From Candidatus Tumulicola sp. (GTDB taxonomy: Bacteria > Vulcanimicrobiota > Vulcanimicrobiia > Eremiobacterales > Eremiobacteraceae): a DNA stretch of 64,000 bases. The stretch lies in the NCBI GenBank assembly GCA_035601835.1, contig DATNNM010000007.1:124001-188000 (forward strand). Reading direction: 5' to 3'. Below the pieces are notes generated by a model that made no database searches, was not told the DNA's origin, and saw only the letters and a list, made by a program, of their open reading frames with translations. The position numbers were made by a program, and so were the translations under genes. Below are positions 25,913-35,018 of the stretch, piece after piece. Each line of letters starts with the position of its first letter. The first letter of the stretch is position 1.

Positions 25913-26413
25913 TTAAGGGTATTTCGGCGGCAGGATCTGCTGTTGCGTGGGCGCGGGCGCTGCACCCGGCCGCGGGGCGACGGCCATCTCTGTTTCATGG
26001 CGCGCTATTCCCGCCCAGCGCGATTTCGGGAAGAGCCGGAAGAGCAATCCTCGGCAGCGATCCGCCGCGGCGTTACCTTCGTTCGTGTGCGTGCGCCAGA
26101 GCAAATGCGATAGATCGTATGCTCGCTTCGGGATCCAGTTGTCTTGCGGGTATTTCCGTGACCAGTCGCGCAGCGCATCTTCTGCGTCGAGCAGCCCGTT
26201 CAAAAGCCGAGACGCCAGTTCGGGGTTGTACGATTCGCGGATGCCGGTGTCGCGGATCGTGTTGTCGATCCCCAGGGTGCTCATCTTCATGCGGCCGAAA
26301 TACTCGTCCGCTGGGGCTACCCGATAGCGGGCGTCTGCCGGTGTGGCGGTCGCGAACGCAACCGCTGCGAGCAGCGTCGCGAAGGCGAGAACCGTCAAAT
26401 TTCGAGTCATCAT
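25913..26413 (-). CDS. Secreted protein of unknown function with DEYFG motif (paralogue)
   Basis: 166 residues with a signal peptide (LTVLAFATLLAAVAFATATPADA) and mature start around RYRVAPADEYFG. It shares DEYFG-x3-(K/R)(M/L)S-x-LGI/M and W-x2-KYP-x-D-x-W-x-P with its convergent neighbour, and ends in a Pro/Gln-rich tail. It may start at either of two adjacent ATGs (26413 or 26410). On the minus strand TATAAT occurs about 27 bases before the start, a plausible -10. No known domain was recognised; the paralogy suggests related but diverged roles. Confidence 0.72.
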   Translation of the reverse strand: MMTRNLTVLAFATLLAAVAFATATPADARYRVAPADEYFGRMKMSTLGIDNTIRDTGIRESYNPELASRLLNGLLDAEDALRDWSRKYPQDNWIPKRAYDLSHLLWRTHTNEGNAAADRCRGLLFRLFPKSRWAGIARHETEMAVAPRPGAAPAPTQQQILPPKYP

Positions 26414-26465
26414 AATGCTAAAAGCACCTCGTGTTCATTATATAAGATATCGGACGGCGGTGACG

Positions 26466-26495
26466 GTGCCACCAGTCACTGTGCCAGCAGTCACT
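26466..26495. repeat. Tandem 15-bp direct repeat
   Basis: GTGCCACCAGTCACT is followed immediately by GTGCCAGCAGTCACT, with one difference. It lies upstream of the minus-strand DEYFG gene and of the plus-strand DUF4337-like gene. Tandem spacing of 15 bp could be an operator array or simple slippage. Confidence 0.5.
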
Positions 26496-26613
26496 TTCTC
26501 CCCCAAGGCGAGCGTGGCTAAACTTGCCCGCCCTGCCGCCCAGCGACCGCAGGCCGGTTCGGGACGCGGGTCTAAAATGGAACGCTCAGGCATGAGCGAT
26601 CGGAGGCGGTGAG

Positions 26614-27228
26614 ATGTCGGAGCCATATAGCGCCAAGGAAGGCTTGGAACATGCCGAGCGTGCGCAAGAGGCTTTGCGCGGCGAGGGCGGAGATGACGGA
26701 CGCGGCGAGGCGGGTCGCATCGAACATGCGCTCCTCAGAGCCGTTCCGCTCGCTGCGGCGATCTTGGCCGTGTTCGCCGGACTTTCGAGTCTGTACGCGG
26801 GCAGGCTTGCAGAAACGATGCTATCCTTGAAGAACGAAGGCATTCTTGCGCAAGCGAAGGCATCGGACACGTGGTCGGAATATCAGGCAGACAGTTTGAA
26901 GAAGCACGTCGCGGACACCGCGTCGCTGCTGGCAGCCACGCCTGCGCTGAGGCAGAAGTTCGCTGCCGATGCCAAGATGTATCAAGCCCGGCAAAATCCG
27001 CTCAAGATCGAGGCGCTTAAACTCACCGACGAGCGCATCACCTCGATGGAGCGCGCGGAAAAATTTGAGAGTCGCAAGCTGCTGATCGACGTCGCGGTCG
27101 CGCTGTTCCAAATCGCGATCGTGATGGCGTCGGTCTCCGCGATGGTCCGGCGGCCGGCGCTGTTCTACATAGCGTTGGTGGTCGGGGTGGTCGCCGCGGT
27201 GTTCGGCGTCATCGGCCTGCTGTCTTGA
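26614..27228 (+). CDS. DUF4337-like membrane protein
   Basis: 204 residues. The acidic cytoplasmic N-terminus (EGLEHAERAQEALRGEGG) precedes a first helix (VPLAAAILAVFAGLSSLYAG). A helical, charged middle (TWSEYQADSLKKHVADTASLL, RAEKFESRKLLIDVAVALF) leads to two C-terminal helices. This matches the layout of DUF4337 proteins, whose function is not known. GGAGG precedes the ATG. The stop overlaps the TTG start of the next gene (TTGA), so the two are co-translated. Confidence 0.75.
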   Translation: MSEPYSAKEGLEHAERAQEALRGEGGDDGRGEAGRIEHALLRAVPLAAAILAVFAGLSSLYAGRLAETMLSLKNEGILAQAKASDTWSEYQADSLKKHVADTASLLAATPALRQKFAADAKMYQARQNPLKIEALKLTDERITSMERAEKFESRKLLIDVAVALFQIAIVMASVSAMVRRPALFYIALVVGVVAAVFGVIGLLS

Positions 27229-28520
27229 TCTTTCTCGCCGCCGCGGCTGCGGCCATCGCCGTTGACGGCGCGAGCGCGCCGCGCGGCGTCGCTCCCACGC
27301 TGCCCGACTTCGCGCCGCGGGTGGCGATCGAGCCGATCGATGCGGTCGTGTTCGGCGGGAATGCCTTGCCCTTCGCGGCGTTTGTCACCGGCGGCCAGTT
27401 CGGCAAACAACAGCCGGTACGCTGGCAAGTCGTCGGCCCCGGCAGCATCGCCAGCAATGGACTTTTCGTCGCGCCTATCGGAGTCGATTCGGCGATCATC
27501 GCGGCCGGTGTCGACGGCACGGCGTCCGCGGTCGACGTGGCCATCGCGCGTCCGCCTCCGGATCAGCCGCTCGTCTTGATCTCGTGTTACGAGGGCGATG
27601 CGGTTGACGTCCGGGATCCAGCCGATTTCCGCCGGCTCGGCGAGGTGCAGGCGGGACCGCTCGCTTCGGGCATCGCGGTCGACGCGAGCCGGCGCACCGC
27701 GTTCGTGGCCGCCCGCGAGAGGGTCTTCGGGCTGGATCTTGCGCGCATGACCGCGATCGCCTCTGCGCCGATCGCAGGCGCGCGTTTTTCGGGCGTCGCT
27801 GCGCTGGCGGGCGGTCTTTATGCCGCGACCGACAACAACGCCGCCGCTGGAGCGCCCGGCGTGAGACTCTTCAGAATCGATTCGTTCGGCGCGCCTCTGC
27901 TCGTCGGCAGCGTTGCGGCCGGCGAGACGCCCGAGGGCATCGTCGCCTCCGCGGACGGTTCCACATTTTTCGTCACCAACGTCAATAGCGGGGAGCTGAT
28001 GCGCTTCGACGTGCGCGGCGGTACGGCGCTGCTGCGCTCGCGGGTCCCCACGGGAACGCGGCCTTTCGGCGTCGCGCTCGACGAACGGCATGGGCTGCTC
28101 TTCGTGGCGGACAACGACACGCCGGTGATCAGCGGCAATCGATCGCGCCCGGGACTCGAGATCTTCCTCACGCGGACGCTGCAGCGCATCGGCGCGCCGA
28201 TCGTGACCGGTTCGCCCAATTCTTTGCCCATCGGCGTAGCGGTGGACACCGGCACCTCTCGCCTCTTCGTCACCAACGAAGGCGATGACGACGTCGTGGT
28301 ATATGCGCTGCCCAGCATGCGACGCCTAGCCGTGTTGCCTACCGGCAGGGCGCCATGGGCTCCGCGCATCGATCCGCTTCGACACCGTCTGTACGTGCCC
28401 GGCGCGCGCAGCGACAGCGTGGATGTTTACGATACCCGAAGCTTGCATCGGATCGGCGCGCGCATCAAGACGTGTCAGTACCCGACTAGTTTAGGGCTCG
28501 TTGAAAGGAAGGCACATTGA
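27225..28520 (+). CDS. Secreted YVTN-type beta-propeller protein with N-terminal Ig-like domain
   Basis: 431 residues. A short hydrophobic leader (MIFLAAAAAAIAVDG) is followed by a bacterial Ig-like segment (AVVFGGNALPFAAFVTGG...ASNGLFVAP). About six propeller blades then carry repeated LF/FV-V-x-N/D motifs (STFFVTNVNSGELMRFD, GLLFVADNDTPVIS, SRLFVTNEGDDDVVVY, RLYVPGARSDSVDVYD). Such proteins usually mediate binding outside the cytoplasm. The TTG start overlaps the previous stop. Ligand unknown. Confidence 0.75.
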   Translation: MIFLAAAAAAIAVDGASAPRGVAPTLPDFAPRVAIEPIDAVVFGGNALPFAAFVTGGQFGKQQPVRWQVVGPGSIASNGLFVAPIGVDSAIIAAGVDGTASAVDVAIARPPPDQPLVLISCYEGDAVDVRDPADFRRLGEVQAGPLASGIAVDASRRTAFVAARERVFGLDLARMTAIASAPIAGARFSGVAALAGGLYAATDNNAAAGAPGVRLFRIDSFGAPLLVGSVAAGETPEGIVASADGSTFFVTNVNSGELMRFDVRGGTALLRSRVPTGTRPFGVALDERHGLLFVADNDTPVISGNRSRPGLEIFLTRTLQRIGAPIVTGSPNSLPIGVAVDTGTSRLFVTNEGDDDVVVYALPSMRRLAVLPTGRAPWAPRIDPLRHRLYVPGARSDSVDVYDTRSLHRIGARIKTCQYPTSLGLVERKAH

Positions 28521-28536
28521 TGAGGAAGTCGCGCTG

Positions 28537-29583
28537 ATGCGAGCGTTGTACGCTGCGAAGCTCGGCGGGGACACGCCGCTTGACAACCTCGTGCTCGGCG
28601 AGCGACCCGAGCCGGCCGCGGGGCCGGGCGAGGTCAGGGTGCGCGTGCGGGCGGCAACGCTCAACCATCATGATTTTTGGACGCTCAAAGGAGTCGTCGG
28701 CTATCCGATCACTCCACCCAGGATCTTGGGGTGCGATGCTGCCGGCGTCGTCGACTCGTATGGCGGCGAGAGACCGGCCTGGGCGCCGGAGGTCGGCGCC
28801 GAAGTCGCCGTCTACCCGATGCGCTTTTGCGGAAAATGCCGAGTGTGCCAAAGCGGTGGGGACCCGATGCTTTGCCGCAAGTTCGAAATGCTCAGCGACG
28901 GCGATTTTGAGGGCTCGTTCGCAGAGTTCGTCACGGTGCCGGCTGAAAACGCGATCCCGAAGCCGGCGCATCTGACGATGGAGGAGACCGCCGCCCTCGG
29001 CGTGGCGTACCTGACCGCATATCGTATGCTTTTCACAAAGGCCGCATTGCGCCCCGGACACTCGGTGTTGGTGCAAGGCGCGGGCGGCGGGTTGGGCACG
29101 GCGGCGATCTCCCTCGCCGCGGCGGCCGGCGTCACCGTCTTCGCCTCGTCGCGCTCAGAGGCAAAACTTGAAGGCGCAAAGCGCCTCGGCGCGGCGTACG
29201 CGGTGCCGGCCGGGAGAGACGCGGCCAAGTCGATCATGGGCCTGACCGATGGCTATGGCGTCGACGCGGTGATCGAATCGGTCGGCGAGCCGACGTGGCA
29301 GACGAGCTTGCGGGCCGTCCGTCAGGGCGGCGCGATCGTCGTCGCCGGCGCAACCGGGGGCCCGAACCCGCCAGCCGACCTCGGGCGCGTGTTCTGGCGC
29401 CAGTTGCGCATCCTGGGCTCAACCATGGGGTCGCTCGACGAGTTCACCGCGCTGTTGCGCTTCGTCGAGCGAGCGCGGACAAAGCCGCTGATCGAAAAGG
29501 TTTATCCGATGGCGGAGGCTCGCGCAGCGTTCGAGCGGCTCGCCTCCGGCGAGCAGACGGGCAAACTGGCCCTCACGATTTGA
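28537..29583 (+). CDS. Zinc-binding medium-chain dehydrogenase/reductase
   Basis: A 348-residue cytoplasmic NAD(P)-dependent oxidoreductase of the alcohol dehydrogenase/quinone reductase superfamily. The N-terminal GroES-like domain has a structural-zinc loop CGKCRVCQSGGDPMLC. The catalytic-zinc region GCDAAGVV lacks the usual Cys and has Asp instead. The Rossmann motif is GAGGGLGTAAISLAAAAG. NHHDFWTLKG and HSVLVQGAGGG are typical of the crotonyl-CoA/quinone reductase branch. The ATG at 28537 is chosen because MRALYAAKL is the standard N-terminus. Substrate not predictable. Confidence 0.85.
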   Translation: MRALYAAKLGGDTPLDNLVLGERPEPAAGPGEVRVRVRAATLNHHDFWTLKGVVGYPITPPRILGCDAAGVVDSYGGERPAWAPEVGAEVAVYPMRFCGKCRVCQSGGDPMLCRKFEMLSDGDFEGSFAEFVTVPAENAIPKPAHLTMEETAALGVAYLTAYRMLFTKAALRPGHSVLVQGAGGGLGTAAISLAAAAGVTVFASSRSEAKLEGAKRLGAAYAVPAGRDAAKSIMGLTDGYGVDAVIESVGEPTWQTSLRAVRQGGAIVVAGATGGPNPPADLGRVFWRQLRILGSTMGSLDEFTALLRFVERARTKPLIEKVYPMAEARAAFERLASGEQTGKLALTI

Positions 29584-29622
29584 TAAACACCGGCTTAATG
29601 TAGCCACGGACGGATATACAAC

Positions 29623-31266
29623 TCAGATCTGCCACTCGTACGAGTTCCAAAAGTCGCTGACGGCCGGAGCGGGCTTGAAATTCTTCATATCGGTGTTCAC
29701 CGCATCGATGTTCACCCGCCATACGATCGTGTGGCGCGGCATGACATCGTGCACGCGGTGCTGGATCGTCACGTAATATCTGCGGCGTGTCGCGCGGTCG
29801 TAGTTGACGCGCCCGCCTTCTTGCGCTTTCCCGATCACCGGGTCGTCGAGGAACGTGTAGTTCGTGCCGGTCGGCGGGATCTGATCTGGACCGATCGTCT
29901 GCGTATCGTCGGGATCCGGCACGGTATAGCTCCACGCGAAAAGCGACAGATCGAATTTGCCGCGCGCCAGGACGCCGTTGAACCCATAGGTCGCGAACAA
30001 GATGTTCGCGTGATAGTTGCGTATGTCGAGCGCGATGCCAACGTCTTTGAGCTCGGCCTGGATGAACTCCTCGACCTTCGCGCGCGTCGTGATGCCGGTG
30101 ACCGTCGTGATGCCGATGCGGAACGTCCGCCCGTCCTTTTGAAGAATGCCGTCTCGACCCGGCGACCAGCCGGCTTGCGCGAGCAGCGCGCGCGCCTTTA
30201 CCGGGTCGTACGGATACGGCTTGACCGAAGGATCGTACGCCCATGACGTGGGTGGCGTGTCGGCGATGCCCGGCGTGTCGATGCCTTGGTAGACCTTGTC
30301 GGCCAGTTGCTTCCAATCGATGGCGAACGCGATAGCCTGGCGCACCCGGACGTCGTCCAACGGCGGCCTTCGGCAGTTGAATTCGATGTGCTCAAAATTC
30401 TGGTTGGGGACCGCGGTCACGCGCACGCCCGGCGTGGCTTTCAGCAGCGCGTACTGCGTCTCGGGCGCATCGAAATAGAAATCGACGTCGTGACTGCGCA
30501 CGCTCGTAAGCAGGGTGTTTTGATCCGGGATGATGCGATAAACAACGCGCCTGAGCTTCGGCGCGCCGCGCCAGTAGCGCGGGTTGGCCCGCAGCTCGAG
30601 CTGCACGCCCGGCTGCCATTTGTCGACGATGAAGGGACCGCTGCCGACTGGATTCGTGTTGAACGCGACCTTGTTGAGGTCCGAGTACTTGTCGAGCAGA
30701 TGCTTGGGTAGGATCGCGCTCGTAGTGCCGTTGCGCATGAAGGTGGCGACCAGGAAGGCAAGCGGCGCTTTGAGGCGCAGGATGACGGTATACGGGTCGG
30801 GCGTGTCGATCGTGTCGACGTCATCGTACGGGTAGCGCACCGCCACGTTGTTCGCGGGATTCATGATCTGCTGCCACGTGAATTTCACATCGGCGGACGT
30901 GAGCGGCGCGCCGTCCGAGAACAGCACGCCGTGACGCAGATGGTATGTCACCGTCTTGCCGTCTTCGCTCACGCCGCCGTTTTGGCGCGTCGGAAAGGAG
31001 AGCGCGACGTCAGGGATCGGGTTGCCGTGGTCGTCGTAGTCGATCAACCCGGAGAACAGCATCTGCGCGACGTCGGACACGAAGAGCTGGTTGGACAGCA
31101 GCGGATTGAGATGGTCGAGGTCCTCGTACGAGCCGATGCGCAAGACGCCGTGGACCGTCCATGCGTTGACGGCATTGCCGGAGTTGACGCTCGAAGAGAT
31201 CTTCGTGCAGCCGACCGCCGCGACCAGCGCCAGCGCCAGCGCTGCCAGCAACAGTTTAGGCCGCAT
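29623..31266 (-). CDS. Peptide/solute-binding lipoprotein, ABC transporter family 5
   Basis: The third family 5 binding protein in the window, 547 residues. The lipoprotein signal ends AAVGCTKISSS. Blocks are DHLNPLLSNQLF, TYHLRHGVLFSDGAPLTSADVKFTW, GSGPFIVDKWQPG and VRQAIAFAIDWKQLADKVYQG. Its ATG overlaps the end of the amidohydrolase gene by 11 bases. It is the last gene of a run containing a secreted aspartyl protease and an amidohydrolase. This suggests peptide salvage, although no permease or ATPase is present. Confidence 0.88.
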   Translation of the reverse strand: MRPKLLLAALALALVAAVGCTKISSSVNSGNAVNAWTVHGVLRIGSYEDLDHLNPLLSNQLFVSDVAQMLFSGLIDYDDHGNPIPDVALSFPTRQNGGVSEDGKTVTYHLRHGVLFSDGAPLTSADVKFTWQQIMNPANNVAVRYPYDDVDTIDTPDPYTVILRLKAPLAFLVATFMRNGTTSAILPKHLLDKYSDLNKVAFNTNPVGSGPFIVDKWQPGVQLELRANPRYWRGAPKLRRVVYRIIPDQNTLLTSVRSHDVDFYFDAPETQYALLKATPGVRVTAVPNQNFEHIEFNCRRPPLDDVRVRQAIAFAIDWKQLADKVYQGIDTPGIADTPPTSWAYDPSVKPYPYDPVKARALLAQAGWSPGRDGILQKDGRTFRIGITTVTGITTRAKVEEFIQAELKDVGIALDIRNYHANILFATYGFNGVLARGKFDLSLFAWSYTVPDPDDTQTIGPDQIPPTGTNYTFLDDPVIGKAQEGGRVNYDRATRRRYYVTIQHRVHDVMPRHTIVWRVNIDAVNTDMKNFKPAPAVSDFWNSYEWQI

Positions 31267-32449
31267 GCCAGATGCCCCGCGTCATGACGCCCCGCACGCG
31301 CGCGAGCGCGCGGATATCCTTTCGCGGATCGCCGTCCACGGCGATCAAATCCGCCGACTTACCGGCGCTGAGCGTGCCCAATTCATTCGAGAGCCCGAGC
31401 GCTTCTGCGGCGCCGCTGGTCGCAGCGCGCAGCGCATGCTCCGCAGACATCCCGAGCTTCACCATCAGCTCGAGCTCTACCGCGAAAGCCGCGTGATGAT
31501 TGAACGGGGTGCCCGCGTCGGTTCCGGTGACGATCGGGATGTTTCGTTTGAGCGCCCGCTTGAAGCTCTCGCGGTGCGCCTCATACACTTCCGTCGTCTT
31601 GCGCACGACGTAGGCGGGCAGCTTGTCGAGGTTCTCGTGCAAGAAGTGCGGGGCGCACAGCGTCGGCACGTACGTCGCGCCGGTCTTCTGGAACAGGCGC
31701 AGCGCTTCGTCATCGAGATAGCAGCCATGCTCGATCGTGTCGACGCCGGCGCGCAGCGCATTCTTGATGCCGGCGTTGCCGATAGCGTGGGCGGCGACGC
31801 GGCGCCCGGCTTTGTGCGCCTCTGCCACCGCCACCTCCAGCTCGTCCTCATCCAACTGCGAACTGCCGACTTCGACGCCGGGCGATAGCACGCCGCCGGT
31901 CGCGATCACCTTGATGCAATCCGCGCCGCGCTTCAGATTCAAGCGCACGGCTTTGCGCATCTCGTTCGGACCATCCGACTCATGGCCCAAGAACCAGCCG
32001 TGGCCGCCCGTCATGCACACGAGCTTGCCGGCCGCCACGATGCGGGGGCCGGGGATCCAGCCTCGCACAATCGCGTCGCGCACCGCGATCGCGGCGGCGA
32101 ACTTGTTGCCGAGGTCGCGCACAGTCGTCACGCCGGCGAGCAGCGTCCGTCGCGCGCTGTCCGCCGCGAGCAGCACCGATGTCTGCTCGTCCAGCATCGT
32201 GATGAAAGCCATGAACTCAGGCCCGCAATCCGAATCGAGGTGCGCGTGCAGGTTGATCATACCGGGCATGACCGTGTTGCGGCTCGCGTCGATCTCCACC
32301 GCGCCTTTGGCGAGCTTCTGGACCCGGGCTCGCGGTCCGGCGGCCCGGATGCGCCCGTCCTCGACGAGCACGGCGCCGTTGGACACCGGCGCGCTTGCTG
32401 CGTCCACGATCAGCAGACGCGAGGTGATGACGGCGCGCGTGCGCGTCAA
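31256..32449 (-). CDS. Amidohydrolase, imidazolonepropionase / Xaa-Pro dipeptidase-like
   Basis: 397 residues of the metal-dependent hydrolase superfamily. Metal-binding motifs are complete: INLHAHLD (first two His), the lysine in CIKVIATGG (probably carboxylated), AAHAIG, the His of DTIEHG and the Asp in VTGTDAGTP. No signal peptide, so cytoplasmic. Related enzymes cleave prolyl dipeptides or other amides. The TTG start overlaps the stop of the protease gene (TTGA), and the 3' end overlaps the binding-protein gene. The context favours hydrolysis of imported peptides. Confidence 0.88.
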   Translation of the reverse strand: MTRTRAVITSRLLIVDAASAPVSNGAVLVEDGRIRAAGPRARVQKLAKGAVEIDASRNTVMPGMINLHAHLDSDCGPEFMAFITMLDEQTSVLLAADSARRTLLAGVTTVRDLGNKFAAAIAVRDAIVRGWIPGPRIVAAGKLVCMTGGHGWFLGHESDGPNEMRKAVRLNLKRGADCIKVIATGGVLSPGVEVGSSQLDEDELEVAVAEAHKAGRRVAAHAIGNAGIKNALRAGVDTIEHGCYLDDEALRLFQKTGATYVPTLCAPHFLHENLDKLPAYVVRKTTEVYEAHRESFKRALKRNIPIVTGTDAGTPFNHHAAFAVELELMVKLGMSAEHALRAATSGAAEALGLSNELGTLSAGKSADLIAVDGDPRKDIRALARVRGVMTRGIWHAA

Positions 32450-34071
32450 CGGCTGCCCTTCTGGCTCAGCAACAGGGCGTTCTTCTGCAAAAGGACTCGG
32501 CCGCGGCCGTAGTCGAGAAAGACGTTGAAGTATTGGAGGATGGGACTGCCGATCAGGCCGTCTTCGTCTTCGCCTTCGAGAGCCCGCGCCGAATGCGTGA
32601 GATAGATCATTTGGCGCCCGAAATCGACGCCGCCGAATTGAAGATCGCTCACTTCGACCGGCAATTGCTGCACGTTGCCGCCGACGCCGATGCCGTGGAA
32701 GTCCGGAGAGGCTATCCGTTCTGCCCTTCCGCCGCCCATGTCGGCCACCGCGCTGGGATGCTCGTTTGCGAATTCGGAGAAGACCACCACGAAACTCGAG
32801 CCGGTGTCGAGCAAGAAGTGCTCGCCGCGCTGATTCCCCAACACCGCGCTGCAGAACGGCACGCCGTCGTCGAGCGCGACGTTGAACGGCTTGGCGTTGT
32901 CGGGCGGCGTGAATTGCGACGGGTCCATCGCATCGACCGTGCCGTGTTCGTAGTCGATGCGGATCACGGCGCTGTCGAGAAAATCGAACCCGAGCAAGCC
33001 GACGATCTTCGTCGACACCAGCGTATTGGCTTCGAAGGGCAGCGTCGACACTACGACGTTGCGCATGCTAAGATCGCCGACGCGAATCAAAGGCACGACC
33101 GCCTTGGAGCGATCGAAGGTGCCCGCGATCGTCTGCGTGGCCTTGCCGAGCGTGGGCAAATGCAGCTCGTTTGCGACCGTGCTGTCGAGCGCGATGCCGC
33201 TGGCGCCGGAGTCCAGCAGAAAATCCAGACCGCGGCCATCGATCGTGATGCGGACGTAGATGCGTCCTCGGATGATCTGCGCCGGCAGCCGGACGCGCGA
33301 CGTACCCGCTGGAAATTCCACGAGCCGTCTCGCGTCGGGCGGAATGTCGAGGTCTGACGCAGCGATCTTGACGTCATGCGCCATGCTGGTCAGCGTCCAG
33401 TCACCGTCGTTTAAGGGCCTTCCGTCGGAGCTGTGAAAATGCCAGGCGATGTTCTGGCCGTCCACGGGGCGGTAGTCGTCGTAGGTCGTAGTCTCGCGCC
33501 GCTCGGCGACGACTTCTTCTTCGCGCACGACCAAGCCGGTTTTCTGGTCGAAGAACAGCCATTCGAGCCGGCCGCCCGGAGGCTTGAGCTCCATAACATA
33601 GGCGCCCTCAGGCGAAGAACTCTGCCCGAGGAGGCGTACGCCAGGTCCTGGATTTTCCGGATGATCGAGCGCGTACTCGAGCGCGCGCTCGCTGATGTCC
33701 GTTCGCTGGTGGATGCCTTGCCGTTTGATGGTGAGTCCGTTTTCGTTCTGGCTCCAGCTTTGCCCGTGCCTTCGGCCGGCGCGCGTGACGAAGGGGCCGA
33801 GAATCATCGCGGCGCTGTAGTCCTCACTCAGCCCTACCTCCCGGTACGTCCCTTCGAGACCGCGCTCCACGACCCGCCAGTCTTGTGAGTATGAAGAGAA
33901 CTCTTTGTCGGACCTGCCTTGAGCCGTTTTGAAATGGCGCAGAACCGCGGCAAGACTCGTTTGAGTCGGCTCGATGTTCGACGGCGCTTGATCGACCGTA
34001 TCCGCGAGCACGCCCAGCGGCATCAGGGCAAAGCACAGCAGGCCCAAGATCGCGGCGAGGCGGACGCTCAT
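32446..34071 (-). CDS. Secreted protein with two retropepsin-like aspartyl protease domains
   Basis: 541 residues with a signal peptide (LAAILGLLCFALMPLGVLAD). The first half is a LolA-like/unknown beta domain (YDDYRPVDGQNIAWHFH). Two retropepsin-type active-site motifs then follow: FLLDSGASGIAL at about residue 290 and FLLDTGSSFVVV at about residue 425. Each is followed by a hydrophobic LLGFDFL or LIGSPIL element. A monomer with two such domains could form an intramolecular pepsin-like enzyme. It heads a three-gene unit with an amidohydrolase and a peptide-binding lipoprotein. Located outside the cytoplasm. Confidence 0.85.
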   Translation of the reverse strand: MSVRLAAILGLLCFALMPLGVLADTVDQAPSNIEPTQTSLAAVLRHFKTAQGRSDKEFSSYSQDWRVVERGLEGTYREVGLSEDYSAAMILGPFVTRAGRRHGQSWSQNENGLTIKRQGIHQRTDISERALEYALDHPENPGPGVRLLGQSSSPEGAYVMELKPPGGRLEWLFFDQKTGLVVREEEVVAERRETTTYDDYRPVDGQNIAWHFHSSDGRPLNDGDWTLTSMAHDVKIAASDLDIPPDARRLVEFPAGTSRVRLPAQIIRGRIYVRITIDGRGLDFLLDSGASGIALDSTVANELHLPTLGKATQTIAGTFDRSKAVVPLIRVGDLSMRNVVVSTLPFEANTLVSTKIVGLLGFDFLDSAVIRIDYEHGTVDAMDPSQFTPPDNAKPFNVALDDGVPFCSAVLGNQRGEHFLLDTGSSFVVVFSEFANEHPSAVADMGGGRAERIASPDFHGIGVGGNVQQLPVEVSDLQFGGVDFGRQMIYLTHSARALEGEDEDGLIGSPILQYFNVFLDYGRGRVLLQKNALLLSQKGSR

Positions 34072-34106
34072 GAGTCGCGGCTTCGACTAGGCCCTTCGGA
34101 CCTCCG

Positions 34107-35018
34107 TCAGCGAGTAGGCGGGCGGCGCAGACCCACGCTGAAATAGCCGACTAGACCTGCGCCGAGCATCAACAGGCCCGCGAAGAACGGGATGGGGGCG
34201 GGTGCCGACGCGACGCTGACGACCGGGTACTTGCCGAGCGCGAAGGTCAAGGTCACGCCACGCGCCCGGTAGGGCTTGCCGCTGATGGTGACGCCCTGCG
34301 AGACGACGCCGCCGTTCTCTTCTGCGACTTGCAGCAGCACGAACGGCGTGGTTATTCCCCGCTCGGGCAGCCCGCTGTAGTACACGACCTGAACCGTTCG
34401 ATGCAGCGCGGGCACGGCAAACGCGTCGATGTGCTGAGCCCCGCGCTGCAGCGGAAATAACAGGTACGGCGAGACGAAGGTGGCGCCGTTCGGCTGCGTG
34501 ACGGTCATGGGCAAGCCTTTCGCCGAGCGCGCGGCGACGTACGCGATCGGCGTCAAGCGCGCGGTGAAGACGTACGCGCCAAGGCGGACTTCCTGATCGG
34601 GCCCGAGCCGCGCGCGGCCCGCTCCCGCAGAGACGGCGACCTCGCTCGGGGCGTCGTTCGCTGCAAGCCGCTGAGCCGAAACCTCCGGATAACTGATGGC
34701 GGCGCCGGGCCCGACCGGGTAGAACTGCCCCGGGACTCCCTGAACCACGTGCGGCGGTCCGACCAGAAAGGCGGCGACGACCATCGATCCCGCAAGCAGC
34801 GCGCCGCCGAGCGCTCCGAGCGCAGCGAAACCCTCTGCTCTCGTGCGCGCCCGAACGCTCGCGATGCCTTGGGCCAACAAAAGCAGTCCGACCAGCAGCG
34901 CGAGGACGGCGAAGACCCACGTGTGAAAAACTGCCAGAAAAGGCCGCACTTCAAAGACTGCGGCGCCGGCGGCGGTCACGATCGCGAGGGCCAGAGCCGG
35001 CGCCCCGGCCCGCGTCAC
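34107..35018 (-). CDS. Membrane protein of unknown function, four predicted helices
   Basis: 303 residues. Three N-terminal helices (ALAIVTAAGAAVF, WVFAVLALLVGLLLLA, ALGGALLAGSMVVAAFL) precede an external beta-rich domain of about 180 residues and one C-terminal helix (FFAGLLMLGAGLVGYF). I do not recognise the family. The GTG start overlaps the stop of the Mo-enzyme gene as GTGA, so it may be a membrane partner of that enzyme, but no haem or metal motif is visible. Confidence 0.7.
   Translation of the reverse strand: MTRAGAPALALAIVTAAGAAVFEVRPFLAVFHTWVFAVLALLVGLLLLAQGIASVRARTRAEGFAALGALGGALLAGSMVVAAFLVGPPHVVQGVPGQFYPVGPGAAISYPEVSAQRLAANDAPSEVAVSAGAGRARLGPDQEVRLGAYVFTARLTPIAYVAARSAKGLPMTVTQPNGATFVSPYLLFPLQRGAQHIDAFAVPALHRTVQVVYYSGLPERGITTPFVLLQVAEENGGVVSQGVTISGKPYRARGVTLTFALGKYPVVSVASAPAPIPFFAGLLMLGAGLVGYFSVGLRRPPTR

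Noticed and set aside
26343..26612. Plus-strand frame of 89 codons between the DEYFG gene and the DUF4337-like gene
   Set aside because: It starts antisense to the DEYFG gene, includes the 15-bp tandem repeat and lacks a family match or ribosome site.
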